This document shows positions 39,368 through 51,658 of a stretch of DNA of 64,000 nucleotides, piece after piece. The stretch comes from Polytrichum commune (Eukaryota > Streptophyta > Polytrichopsida > Polytrichales > Polytrichaceae): positions 21,237,666 through 21,301,665 of the forward strand of contig OX485807.1 in the NCBI GenBank assembly GCA_950295325.1, read 5' to 3'. Each line of letters opens with the position of its first letter. Within the stretch, counting starts at the first letter, position 1. Position numbers and translations under genes: made by a program. A model generated the notes under the pieces. The model was given only the letters and a program-made list of their open reading frames with translations. It searched no databases and was not told the DNA's origin.

Positions 39368-42300
39368 TCAGACAGCTGAAATTGCCACAGGATCCTGGAT
39401 GCCGCAGACCATGTTGGAAGGCACCGCAACATCAATCATCTTAGGATAAGCAAGATTAAGATCTGTGTCACCACATACCAAACACGAGGTTAGACTTACA
39501 ATATAAATTGCCCAAAGGTTGGTGTATAATGTAATTTTCACACCTAGCAGTGTACAATATAATTATCCTATAATAAGTGGAGCAATCTTATGTGAGAATT
39601 TGCTTTGTAATAGGTATAACATGGCAGCTAGTAAAAGAGGACAGCAAAGTAATGTAATTATTACAATCATATCGACACCTCTTCTAGACTGCTGCATTCC
39701 AGGTAGGTTCAAAAGATGAGAGAACTATGCAAATTTGAGCTGCAGATGATAAATGGCGCCAACTAGACCCTCTCTGTTCTAGAACAATGCTAGTTAGAAA
39801 GTGAAGTACTCACTATCCATAATATGCTTGAATTCTCCCTGGATGCACAAACCCACAGTAAATAAGATTTGTGTCACAAGCTTAAGTGTGATACTTGCAT
39901 CAAAAAAAGGTCAGATGAAAATAGGCACAAGGTTTTCAGGTGTTTGGTCTAAAATGTAGAAAACCCAGCAATAATTTTACAATGCCTCATTTTTATACAC
40001 ACCTAAGAGTATCTGACAATCATAGTATCAACTCTCAACCAAAGTGTAAACTAACCTCATCTTTCGAAAGCCGAGGGTTGTAGAGAAGCTCTTCTTCCAC
40101 AGTGGTGACCTAACAGAATAAGGCATTGATCAGAAAAACACAGTGACCGACCAAAACCATTAGAACCTTAAACCTTGACGAGAAACTGAAGTTCTAAAAG
40201 ATGAATGTTCTCAAACATGTACAACAATTGCACACCAAAATGACATTTATGTGTAGATGAAATAGAAATGTAAATTTCTGTAGTTCAAATGCAACCAAAC
40301 TATCATTATTAACCTCCATGGGCTTTGACATAGACACTTACAGTTTGGCCTTTGTAGTCATGCGCAGGGTAAAGGAGCGTATCCTTTGGCAGGGAGAGTA
40401 TCTGTCAAACACGAATGTGGATCTCAATTTAGACTCAATAAGTACCTTCTTTCTCAGTAGACATTATAGCTACAAGAAGCTACAAGCCCATATATCAATG
40501 TGGGCCTTGGCATACTTCATATGTTGTTCAAAGGAAATTGGAAACTTGTTTGTTATCTTATTTGATGCAAACCCACATGATTAGTGACACTCATCCAACT
40601 GCACTGAACATCTATTTGGTGTGGCCCACATTATTCATCATCGACCCACATTGATTGCCTTGCAATGACTGGGTGGCAACTCGAGAGGATGTCACATGGC
40701 AATTGGTGCTACATGACAAGCCACAAAGCCAACTCTGATTAGCATGCCACACCAATTTCAATGCCATACTAATTGAGATATTTCGTGTAGTAAGAAATAT
40801 CGTAAATTCAAGCTCACAGTACAACTCTAAAACATGCAACTAAGTGACAACATCACGTGATACCTGTGAGTGGACTGACTTGTACAGCTGGCCAGCATCC
40901 CCTCCCTGAGACATAACAATAAAATCAGGGATTTACATATTAAGGCTCAGCCATGTCATCAACATCCTTGCAAGCAAATGAAAATCCAAGATTTTCATCT
41001 TTAGCACAGCCTAGCCTGAAGAAGTGAAGCAGGAAAAAAATTGCATATATGCCAACATCTCTTTAGGGAGAAAAGTACAGTGCTTTCGTTGAGTCATCTA
41101 CCAACGTGCTACAAAAGCACTTCATCTCAAAATGCATGTGACCAGCGTTTGATGTTGACTGAGTCAGTGTGAGTAAATATCTCCTCAGTGCTAACTTGTC
41201 AACATTTAGCCAATGATTCATTCAACATCAATTCCACTCATAAGCAACCTTTCAGGTCTTGCAACTATAAAATATAGAAACATCAAAAGACTAAAATCAC
41301 AACCCTATGTTTGGTAGGTATTGATACAATGTTGTAGTTTGATGTGATTGAATCAATGTGGAATCAGTGTTGATGATATATAGATTTAGAGGTTTATGAT
41401 GTTGTCCAGATTTTCTGAATTGACTGGACATAAAATATAATGAGGTTTAATATCTATCCAATGCATACCTGGAAGTCAGTGCGACCACAGCCTCGGATGA
41501 GCAGAGCATCTCCCGTGAATGCCATGCGTGGGCTTGGATGCTCAAGTCCCTCACCAGTCACATATGTTACACATCCTTTTGTGTGTCCAGGGGTTGGCCT
41601 AACCTGTATCACACCCCTCAGGAATCCAATTCGTCATATATTAGGAAGCAAATCGTGGAACCTTAATCTGTAATTAGAGTATCCTTTAACTCAATGGGCC
41701 TTTCCTCTGGGAGTTGATCCCCTATGATTATCCATTGGCTGTTTTGCATACAATGTCCATATTTTCTTTCCACTTGTGCTGCATTCTCGGTGATAGTGTT
41801 TGAATTTGGAAGAAGAGCAATCTATTTCGGTTCACTGAGGACCAGACTCATTTTAGCACCTATTGGCATGCCAAAATGATTTGAGCCTCAATGAATGGAT
41901 ATAGAATGTTCTTCATTTAATCCTCTACACTACCTCCAAGCATGCATAATAAAATCACTGAACATGGAAGGTATTATGTGCAAAACAACCAACCCCTGAC
42001 CTAAACTATTTTAGCAAGCAAATCATGGAAAATGAAGGTGCAATTGAACTTTCATTAAAAAGACATAGCCCAGACAAGCGGCTTCTACCAAAATTGCCGA
42101 AAGTTTCTACAGGTGCAGGATTTTAAGGTCTTTAGAAGTCAAATGAATACTGTGAAACAGCTGGCTATGGTGTATCTGCTTACCTCAAGGTACAAATTGC
42201 CAAAGAAGACCTTCTGTCCAGGCTCCAATAGCAAGTCAGCTGTGGCACCGCTTGCTTTTGAGATTGCAGATTTGACACCTGGCAGTTTCTTCTGCATCAT

Positions 42301-43513
42301 TTATCAAGAACTTGCGTCAGTTCCTGAAAAAGTAAGTATTTCTCAAAGATTCGCCAGAACCTCAAGTGCAAGAAATTAACCTATTACCTGTGAACACAAT
42401 TTAATTGGTTCATTGTCAAAATCACAACAAACTATTATGTAGGTTTTAGTAGATGGTAATAGTTGGAGGAAGGCACGCAAGATTCTGACCAGTTCCTGCA
42501 AAATGTATCCGCAAAGCTTCACAGAACGTAAAGTGCGAAAACATCACCAACTCCTCTAGACCCAATTAATCGGTTCATTCTGAAACTCACGGACAAAATC
42601 CTTCGTGGGTAACTCCAATATCGGTGCAATAGGGGTCCCAACATCAAGATTGCACTACTTATTAGCAGATGGTAAGAGGTGGGGAAACGCGAGCAAGAAT
42701 ATGGCCAGTTCCTGCACAATGTATTTCCTCAAAGCTTCAACAGAACCTAAAGCGCGAAAGTCTCACCAATTACCTGTAAACCCAATTCCATTGGTTCTTT
42801 GTCAAATTCATTAGCAGGTGGTGGTCAGTGGTGGATGGGAAATGCAAGCAAGAATCTGACCAGTTGGATCTGTTACAGTGGCGTACTTTAAGAAGGCCTG
42901 TTCCAGTGACGTGATCGGCGTGCACATGGGTGTTCATCACAAACAGTAGCTTCAATCCCAGTTGCTCCACTAGCAGAGCATCTCTCTCTGCCGTTTTGTC
43001 CACTGGATCCACCAGCTGTTGCCAAAACACCAAAAAAGCCTAAATAAACCAATAAACAAAACAATAGAATACAGAACCTCAGTTGCCAAAGCACGGTGCC
43101 TCCGAAGGTGCCAACACAAAATCAAAAACAAATGGCATCGATCGACCAATACAACATTGCGTAATAAGCCAAGCGGAAGGAGAGAGGAGGAGAGATCTAC
43201 TTACCACGGCAGGGCGGTCGGGGTGCCCAACGTCCGCCAACAAATACGTGTACGTCGACGAATCCTTCTCGAACAGCTGACGCAACAGCAACGACGACGG
43301 AGAAGGCTTGCTCCTGTGGGTGATGCTGGCCCCTGTCATGTTCGCCGATTTTCGCACAGCGATGCGAGCTCTCCTATAAGTCGTCGATGATGATGACGAC
43401 GACGACGACGACGACGAGAGCGGTAGCCGCAGTAGCAACAAAGAACGACTCGGAGCCTTGAGCACCACTATTGCAGGGTTTAAAACACGAGCAACTCCCA
43501 GCGAGGTTTGCAT
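39368..43513 (-). CDS. ETHE1: ETHE1-type persulfide dioxygenase (mitochondrial)
   Basis: Nine exons on the minus strand, 5' to 3': 43513-43205, 43015-42887, 42291-42184, 41603-41469, 40905-40864, 40401-40342, 40109-40056, 39838-39814, 39462-39368; 957 nt, 318 residues. The enzyme oxidises glutathione persulfide to sulfite with O2 in the mitochondrion, in sulfide and cysteine breakdown. It has the metallo-beta-lactamase fold with one iron: THVHADH (His133, His135, Asp137, His138), PGHTKGC (His189), [17 protein letters not shown] (Asp214) and YPAHDY (His255). [10 protein letters not shown] at the C-terminus is typical of the family. The first ~65 residues are Arg/Ser-rich and probably a transit peptide, with a polyserine run encoded by TCG/TCA repeats (43386-43417). 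Exon 8 is a 25-nt microexon (GEFKHIMD), needed to restore the conserved ..FK.IM.NLNL region. Confidence 0.93.
41820..42010 (-). repeat. Hairpin-bearing dispersed element in the ETHE1 gene (copy 2)
   Basis: On the minus strand this reads TTTAGGTCAGGGGTTGGTTG .. CATTGAGGCTCAAATCATTT .. GCTAAAATGAGTCTGGTCCT .. AACCGAAATAGATTGC .. CAAACACTA, in the same order as 19563-19800 in the dehydrogenase gene. It carries the same imperfect hairpin and lies in the intron between exons 3 and 4 of ETHE1. Confidence 0.65.
42300..42885 (-). repeat. ~200-bp imperfect tandem repeat in ETHE1 intron 2
   Basis: Three to four units contain, on the plus strand, CAGTTCCTG.AAA(A/G)T..TTTC(T/C)CAAAG.TTC, CAGAACCT.AAG(T/C)GC(A/G)A, and ACC(T)AATTACCTGT(A/G)AAC.CAATT.. 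followed by GGTTC.TT(G/C)T. They start near 42300, 42490, 42710 and 42860. The last unit is truncated before exon 2. Confidence 0.75.
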
Positions 43514-43764
43514 GAGCCTGAGGCGAGCTTACCCCCCAATTTGTTCCGTTCTCGTGACTGGGATTTGAGCAGCGGCGCAATGAAGAATGGAATTAGATTT
43601 TTGAGCCCAGCTGTGATTGCGGTGTTGCGGAACATGTGAGGGATGGAAGTCGGGAAGAATGTTGACGCGGATGTTGTCCTAACCCAAAACTCTTGGAGAG
43701 GCGGGCCCGCCTTCCCTCGAGTCTTCCTTCGCATTCTCCGCGGCCGCGCTCTTTCCCCCACCTT

Positions 43765-45440
43765 TTCAGATGAAAAGAGGATGGATGAAACGCGAACCCT
43801 TGGATGAAACTCTATAACTACGGCCATCGCAATATATGGATGAAGCTCTTACCTAATGACACGTGGCACTCCCTGCAATTACATCTTAATATTGAAGTCG
43901 GGCGTTACCTAGTAAAGAGCAGTTGTGGTTACGGTGATTGGTCATCAATGCACCTTATCCCTTAGAAATTGAACCAAATAAATTAAACTACAACCATCGG
44001 GCGGGCCTTCTTCCTTTCTCGGGCCACAATGAACGGGGAGAACCAACCACTACACTAAATATTGTATTTAGTGTCACTATGATGATTTTCCTAAATGACA
44101 CTTCTTGTGAATAAGTATATAAGTATTGTCACCCCAACTTATTTTAAGTTCATCTATCTTTGGTATAATCTGCATCCTAACTTTCTTGTGATGAAACACT
44201 GTCATGAATGATAGAAATTTGGATGGAAAACCGCTTAGTAAGTGACAATAATTGCAGCATTGTAAATTTGTAGTGTCCATCAAATACAAGGAATGACAAA
44301 TAATGTTGAGTTTAATGTTTGTGACACTATACAGTCGGTTTACAATCAGTATTGAGCCAGACAAATAGGATTGGTAACACTAAATACGACGTTTAGTGTA
44401 GTTACATATGAACCGGTTGAGTTTGAAAATTATCTGGTTGAATTTTCAAAATTTTAGAAAAAAAAATTACCATTGATTTTAGAGTAATTTATAGGATACA
44501 TCTGTCAAATTAGTAAAGAAAAAATCAAAAGATGTCAACATGTAACTGGTTGGACTTGGAAACACTATGATCTCGATTGATTATGCCGCAAAAATCTCCC
44601 CCGGACTCCATTCTTCAGGTGCTTCTCCCACCAAGTTAGTGGATGAAAATGCGGATGGATGAAAAATAAATATCTGGATGAAGACTCTTTTGCAAGGCAA
44701 AACTACAACTATTGCAATTACTCCTAGTTACCCCTTGTATTTCTTAAAAGTAGGACACGTTAAGCATTCCCTAGTCACGGTTGTGATTTTCATCTATAAA
44801 ATCAAAATCAAATATTAAAATTAAAATTAAAACCCTCAAAAATAGAACCGAATAAAATTAAACTATACCCATCAACCACCGGCCCTCTTCCTTCTTGATG
44901 AAACGTGGATGGATGGAAAGCGAAGCTCCGGATGAAGAGTAATTGCAAGGCGAACCTACACGGGTACAACCATCAACTAATCACTCCTAATTACACCTTG
45001 TATTGAAGTGGGATTAGGAAGAGTGGTTGTGGTTGAGGTAAGTTTCATCAATGTGCTACTTTATCCCTAAAAAATAGAACCGAATAAATTGAGGTAGGAG
45101 CATCAACCATGAGAGTAGTGGTCCACATGTGATTGACAAATATCTTGGAACGGTATAAATCGAGAAATGTTAGCTTCATTATTAGCTTGATCGTGTTTAA
45201 TTATGTGTCTTGTCCATGGTCATTACCATACTTAGAGTTGTATGGTCTCACCATGTGCACCAATACACGGGGGTGGAGTTTGAGAAATAACCGGTCCAAA
45301 GTTCAAGCCTTTAGGAGAATTACTTATTATTAGAGAGGAATCTATGGAATATACATCAATTTAACAAAGAAAAACTGGGAAAATTACAACATGTGACTGG
45401 CTGGACACACACTAGGATGTCGACCGAATATGCCCGAAAA
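43765..45440. repeat. Larger tandem repeats upstream of ETHE1
   Basis: A block reading GGATGAAA..GGATGGATGAAA .. TGGATGAAG .. TTGTATT..AAGT(C/G)GG .. GTTGTGGTT .. ATAGAACC(G/A)AATAAATT occurs three times: about 43765-44030, 44640-44890 and 44890-45115. A following block (AACATGTAACTGGTTGGAC..AATCTCCCC and AACATGTGACTGGCTGGAC..AATCTCCCC) is also present twice, near 44540 and 45385. The first unit contains the palindrome-ended element at 44049-44402. Confidence 0.65.
44049..44402. mobile_element. Small palindrome-ended element, copy 1 (354 bp)
   Basis: The left end ACTACACTAAATATTGTATT.. and right end ..TACGACGTTTAGTGTAGT are inverted copies over about 30 bp. Each end is itself nearly self-complementary (ACACTAAATA..TATTTAGTGT), so each can fold alone. 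Interior sequence ATGACACTTCTTGTGAATAA recurs in the copy at 56375. No coding capacity; likely a MITE. The terminal CACTAC recalls CACTA elements, but no 3-bp duplication is visible. Confidence 0.7.
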
Positions 45441-48087
45441 TCTCCCCAAACATTAGAGTAATCTGTAAAGTTTGTCAAAGAGAGACGAATCGTGGGTTTG
45501 TTCCTTCTTTTGAGAAAAACTTCCTATTAATAGCTTGCTGGCTCATTGTGTTTCAGAGCCTATTTTGAAAGTTGCGTGCAAATTTCGGGACCTCCTCTTC
45601 CCACCTCTCAAACTTTGAGAGAGTTTTAGGATCTAGAAAAAGGGTATGTGCATGGGACCCATTTGTCCTTAACTCCCAGATTGGCCTATGCAAGGCTAGC
45701 TTGGCCCATCCATCCTAGTAGGACAAGCTAGAAAGTTGGTTTTTAATAACTCGACACCACGTCTTGTGGATGAGAATTTAAGCATTAAGAAAACTTGGAT
45801 AAGTTTGTGTTAATTCTCATAAACTCGTGGTCTAGGACTAAACCCTTGGTTTCATCCACTTTACTTAGATAGATAGAAGATAGATAGAAACTCCGGTCCC
45901 TTTTTAGCAAGGGGCCGGCGTGAATAAAGTGTCCGTTCGTAATGCCAATGACCTAATGCCCACTGGACAAGGGGACATTCCACTTTACTTACAAATAATT
46001 CCATTGACGTACACCATGTAGAGTTTCCTACTATGTGTTTCGAGTCTCGATAACCTTGTGAGTGAGCTATAAACGACCTTGGAATGAGCTTGTTTCATTC
46101 ATCTTTAAACTGGTAATTTAGAATAAATAAATAAAAACGTATGGTTCTTTTAAATCATATCATTATTCAAATTGCACATTTTGTTCTCATTTTTGTTTAT
46201 GGAATTTTCACCATGCTCTAAATGCAATATCCTAGTGGCATGCATACTTTGACAGCCTAGGGCAATAGTGAGCAAATTGGCTTAGAAGTAGGTTAGAAGC
46301 AGCTTGCCACATCTATGTGCCTCCCAATCAATGTCCGGGGAGAACCGGTATTTAGTGTAATGGCGGCCGGTTGGTTTTGTGAAAAGTCTGGTTGAATTGG
46401 GAAAGTGGAGGACGTGAAACCGGTGCTTTTTTTATAAATATATTTAAATGAATAAAATAAAAAATAAAAAAACGGATTTCAACCGGCAACCATTTTGAGG
46501 AGGAGGATTTTTACCCGGATGAATTGTGAAATAGGCGGATTTCATCCGGTTTGATTCATCTAGGGTTGGATATCATCTGGTTCTAGGGTTTAGGTTATGT
46601 GTTCGTTGTAGGTTTGTATTGATTTGGTGAATGGCGGACAGGTGAAGCTTTTGCTTCATTATTGTATTTCATTGTTGACGGCTAGCGTTTAGAATGTCTT
46701 ATGAGTGTGTCTATGGAAGATCTTCATGGTGATCTTGATAACATACTAATGGAAGTAAACCTGAACCCTAATTTCAAGAATCACATTAGTGGAATTGCAT
46801 GAAATGATTCAACCACACTAATCGATGTTTGGGCAAACAATCTACCACAAGTCAATGTAGTGGGGCTAAGTCGAAAGAACACCATAACTAATTAGCAATT
46901 AATTCAATCTTAGCAATCAACCCTTTCAACATGAATGTTTTTAATCATAACATTATTGTATAGCATGAATTTGTCATATGGGGCCCACCTATCTAGAGTT
47001 TGTTATTCTCAAATAATGCCATGGGATTTGATTTTGGTTTCACTCACTCTAAATTTGAGTGTGTGCATGGAGAGATAAGCATTGGCATGTGTAAGTGTTG
47101 TGGGTGGGGCTCCAATTGCCTTAGGATTGTGAGCAGGATTCGGGAGATTTTTGAGCTCAACCAACTAAAATCCGCCCCTTCACAACTTCTACAGTTTTTT
47201 CATGATTTGACCCGTTGCAAACTTGTTGCCATTAATTTGGACTGGCCGATATTCTATATTGTTTTTCAAGTGCCGGCTAATTTCCTCTTCATTGTAATGA
47301 CAACCAGCCAGAAACTTGGGCATTGATAGGTAAGCCGGTTTTCCAATGTAGCAAAATTATATCTACAAACAACATACACCATTCAACAACAACGTCCAAA
47401 GAACATATCAACATATAACAATAATATGTAATGACATCAACATCCAACAACAATGATCAACAATTCATTACATACAAGAAAGAACAATAATGATCAACAA
47501 TTTATCCATAACAGGAGCTGAACCTAGAATAACCCATCAACCGGTTGATGGCCGTGGATAGCAATGGCCGTGGCCGTCAATACCAATGTTGATAGTATCC
47601 ACCCACATTCATAGGAGATTTTATTGTAGCATTCATGATATGAACCTTATGGTGGTAACCCACGTTACCACATAGCATGCATTTTTGCGTTGAACTCCTC
47701 GGCAACATCATCCTCACTATGTTTTGAACCCATCCAAACCGGGCACTCAATGTCTTGATGAATGTGGAGAGCTACTAGGAGATGCTCCGTAGATAGCCGA
47801 AACTCTATTGGCACAATTTTTTGAAACTCATTGTTTTTATATTCGAAGGGATCCTTGCATGCATCTCGTTGAGCTGAATCGATTGGTGTTGTCCTGAGCT
47901 TCATCCGACTTGATCCGCCATCGTTACGGCGTTTATGCGACAATTGAGTTTCTATGGTAACCCGGGGTGCTGCCATAAGGTTCATTTGTGGGTAAAAATT
48001 GATATAATCATTATAAGCTTATTGCAACATGTGCCTCCAAATGATAGCCCACACCAATAGGTGATGCCGGTGTACCAAGGGATAATG
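45441..48087. other. AT-rich intergenic DNA, no gene recognised
   Basis: Contains a partial repeat end (GGTATTTAGTGTAATGG at about 46350) and two open stretches of about 105 codons each (46999-47326 plus strand, 47665-47985 minus strand) whose products resemble nothing recognised. The surroundings suggest decayed transposon DNA rather than host genes. Confidence 0.4.
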
Positions 48088-48424
48088 ACTACACTAAAAA
48101 TGATATTTAGTGTTTGCTTATATATGGTGTTGTTACCACCCTATCCTGCTCAACACTAATTTTGAATTCTTTGATAATTAATGGTAGACATAAATGCGCC
48201 GCCACCTTCCCTACCACCACCTCCCTTCTCCTTTTATCATTGCTAAATTTTTTTCATATCCTTACTACCACTATATTCGTGCATGTAACTTCCACATATT
48301 ACCATAGTTGATATTTAGTGTTTGAGTTTACATTTAATGTTACTTACTTTCATAGGGTTAGTGATATTTAGTGTATGCGTTCGTATTTCGTGCATCAAAC
48401 ACTAAATATCATATTTAGTGTAGT
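48088..48424. mobile_element. Small palindrome-ended element, copy 2 (337 bp)
   Basis: The left end ACTACACTAAAAATGATATT.. and right end ..ATCATATTTAGTGTAGT are inverted copies with one difference in 29 bases. Each end is again nearly self-complementary. Additional GATATTTAGTGT copies occur inside at about 48310 and 48362. The interior differs from copy 1, so only the ends define the family. Confidence 0.75.
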
Positions 48425-51400
48425 GTTGTGTGGATATTGTCCTTTTCATATACTAGTGGATGTTACTTGGCATATTTGGAGGTGAAAAATAAACCAAAAT
48501 AAATAAAACACAACAAAAGAAACTTAGAATTTGAAAACGGTAGGTCATGATATTAAAAATCATGAATGAAATGTCCATGGGTCGTATGTAGGCTCATATG
48601 AATACTGAGGCCCACTATAATTTGCTCATACCATAATAAATTAGGTCATTATAAAATTTCTTGACCCATGCCATTTTTTATCCCACAATATCACATATTC
48701 AAAACTACCAACTACAAACATGGAATCAAAGTTACGTAGAAGAACATAAATTACTATGGGTTGAAGAATATGACATCAAAATATTACTGTAAATATAGAT
48801 ATCATACATTAAAATTGGATGTTTTAAGAATATTAACAATTAATATACCAGTACTGGTACTTTGTGTGTTTATAAGCCACCTTGATTTTCAAGGCACATA
48901 ACAATACAATGGGCCACAAGATTTTGTACCCACATTAACTTTCAACCCATAATAATAGGTGTACATAGTGTATTTAAACCTATTCATAATGAACATTAGA
49001 GTTGTAATGATAGCTTCGGCCAATTCATTCCAGGTGGACCTACTGTAGACTAATTCGGGGCCTTTGATGTCATCTTTAGAGAAAAAACTTGTTTTAAAGA
49101 CGAATCCAAAACCAATTGAATTGCCCTCTATGTTCTCATCTTCCTAATGGATGAATATACCTACACACATATTGGTCCATCTATGTAAACTCAACCATCA
49201 TGGATGAAGAGGCTCTAGTAATAACAAGGCCTTGATGCATGTTGAGGGCCCCAATTAATTCCAATAAGATATTGCACTGATATTACTATTGGGGTACCTA
49301 ATAAATTTTGTGGTCCATTGGTTTTTGTGTGGGTAGAAATTAAGGTGGCTCATGAATTAATAAACTATCAATACTCAAATTTTAAAATGATAAGGTGTTC
49401 ACAAAAATGATATCATTGGTGTAGTATTGATGATTTATTAATTTTTTTAAGAATTTGATTTCCAACCCACAATAACTCATGTTTATGTAGAAACATTTGA
49501 GTCCATATTCCGAATTCTAAACATATGATACTATAGGCTCCAAGATGGCGTGGGCCAAGAAAAATTCCATGGACCAAAATTAGCATGCTTTGCCAAAATT
49601 ATCTAACTAAGCCACAATTGGGAGTTTTCATGTTCCCACATACCATTTTCATGTTCCCTCCAACCATACCCATGTTCCCCTAAACCGTCCTCACGTTCCT
49701 CAAGCACGTTCCTATGTTCCCATATGCACAAATACAACCATTTCACATTTTGACCCTCCCCAAAGTCATGAATTGTTTAATAGTTTGTTAATAATAGGTG
49801 TGAAAGGTGTAGTTTAGACATCGCAAAGCCCCCATGGGACCCCTGGTGGATTTCGGCTCACAATGAGCTCACTACACCTACCTCAGGAGGTGGATAGGGG
49901 GTTGGCCAAGGTGGAGGGGGGGGGGGGGGGGTAAAAACATGTCCCCTATAGGTTTGGGGTTGGTTCATCATGATTTAAACTCACTAGAGTAATTCAAGGT
50001 CTCTAACCTTGATTTAAGGGTTGATTTTGTTTAGATTGAATTATTTCCAAGCTCTACATAGCAATCAACATATTCATACTCTCCATTGGTAGGTGTCATA
50101 AAACTTTGCCATCTTGCAACGTTTTGATCTAGAAAAAGAAGATGCCCCATATTAACATCAATTAGTTATTAGTTAGTTAACAATGTCAAACATGTATCTA
50201 GATTTAACCTTTGGGTAGCTATAAGGATACATGTGGCAATATCATATTTTCAACAATAGGAATATGAAAGCAATGTGTTTTATATGAACATGAATGATTT
50301 TGGGCTAAAAGTTATAACATCACCCTACACCATGAGTGTCAATAGTTTGTTGACAATTTAACATTTCATTTTTTATTTTTACTAATAATTAAAGTTATAA
50401 ACCACTTAAAATATCAACATAAGCACATATATTTTAGTGGGCCACGGTATTATCTACCTACTCTAACTTTTAGCCCACAATTTTTAAGTGTATATGGTGT
50501 AGTTACTAGTGTTAGGGCAAGTATTACCCTCCTAGCCCCTTGTTATCCCTAAATCAAGATTAGAGACCCCTCATTTATCTAGTGAGCTTAAATTGGACGA
50601 ATTAACGACCAACCTATAGGGGATCAATTTTTACCATTAGCCTTTTGGTAGGTGTAGATCGACTTAGGCTAAACTTCCCTTTGTAAGTTGAGGCATCCTT
50701 ACTTTGCGTAATGCACCCCACATATTTCGGAGTGCATTTGGTTTTCGGACATGGCATTACGTTTCTTCAACTAATCATAGCCAACAAAATCCATCCTTGG
50801 ATCTTTACATTCAGTAATGCATTCGGGGAATCTTGCATTATGAGGAACACAATCACCTGTGCTCAGCTACCACCTCACACAATGTCCTTATTCCCCCTCA
50901 TGCATTACCTATTACAAACTAGCCTCCTCTGGTTACCCAAAGCTAGCCAAAGATGGACTTTGATAGAGAAGAAACATCACATACAAGCATGAAACCTCAC
51001 ATCCATCCAACAAAAAAACTTGACCCCCTATAGATTTGTGACCAATTCATTCCAAATGACTCGGGCAAATCTAATTCAGGGTCTTTGAAACTAAATTTGG
51101 GGTCTTTGAAGCTAATGTGGGTGTCAAATCACTTAAAAAAACAATAATCTCCAAGTTGCATGTTATTTCAAGGTTTAAATGTTGGATAATTGAGAGGTAG
51201 TACACTAAATATGATATATTGTGTCACTTATTCTTTGGAGTCACACAATGCTATATCTTTTTACTATTGATGTGATGTTTTACCAAGTGAAGTTGTTAAC
51301 GTTCTATAATGTCCAAAGAACCAATTTGACATTTTTTTTGTAAAATATGAGATATACAATAAATGAATATAGCATTGGGTAATTCCACAAAGATGATTAA

Positions 51401-51658
51401 AGTTTCGTGACACTTGCCGAGGGGGAGGGGTGATACTACTCGCCCCTCGCACTAGTAACTCACTACTCACTAACTGGCGGCGCCGGCGGCGGCTGAAGGC
51501 AATATCATCTTCTTCATTCATTCTTCCGGATCGCAAAAGCAGCACCGTCTGTGTCTGCAATCGAAGCAATTCAGCTGGAGCGGCGAGCTCTTGTTGTTCG
51601 CCATTTCGTCCGCTTGCTCGCCGAGGGGCAATCCTAACCTGTGACTGTAGTATTCATC
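48425..51658. other. AT-rich intergenic DNA with minor repeats
   Basis: No coding exon is recognised. It includes a cluster of CATGTTCC-type short repeats at about 49630-49715, a run of 16 G at 49916-49931, and a solo end of the palindrome-ended family at 51197-51227. The last 200 bases before 51659 are GC-richer and are the likely promoter and leader of the next gene. Confidence 0.4.
49916..49931. repeat. Run of 16 G
   Basis: An uninterrupted G16 homopolymer, preceded by another G-rich stretch (AGGAGGTGGATAGGGGG). Its length may be a sequencing or assembly artefact. Confidence 0.8.

Noticed and set aside
46999-47985. Two ~105-codon open frames as host genes
   Set aside because: No recognisable domains, no splice context linking them, opposite strands, and AT-rich repeat-laden surroundings.
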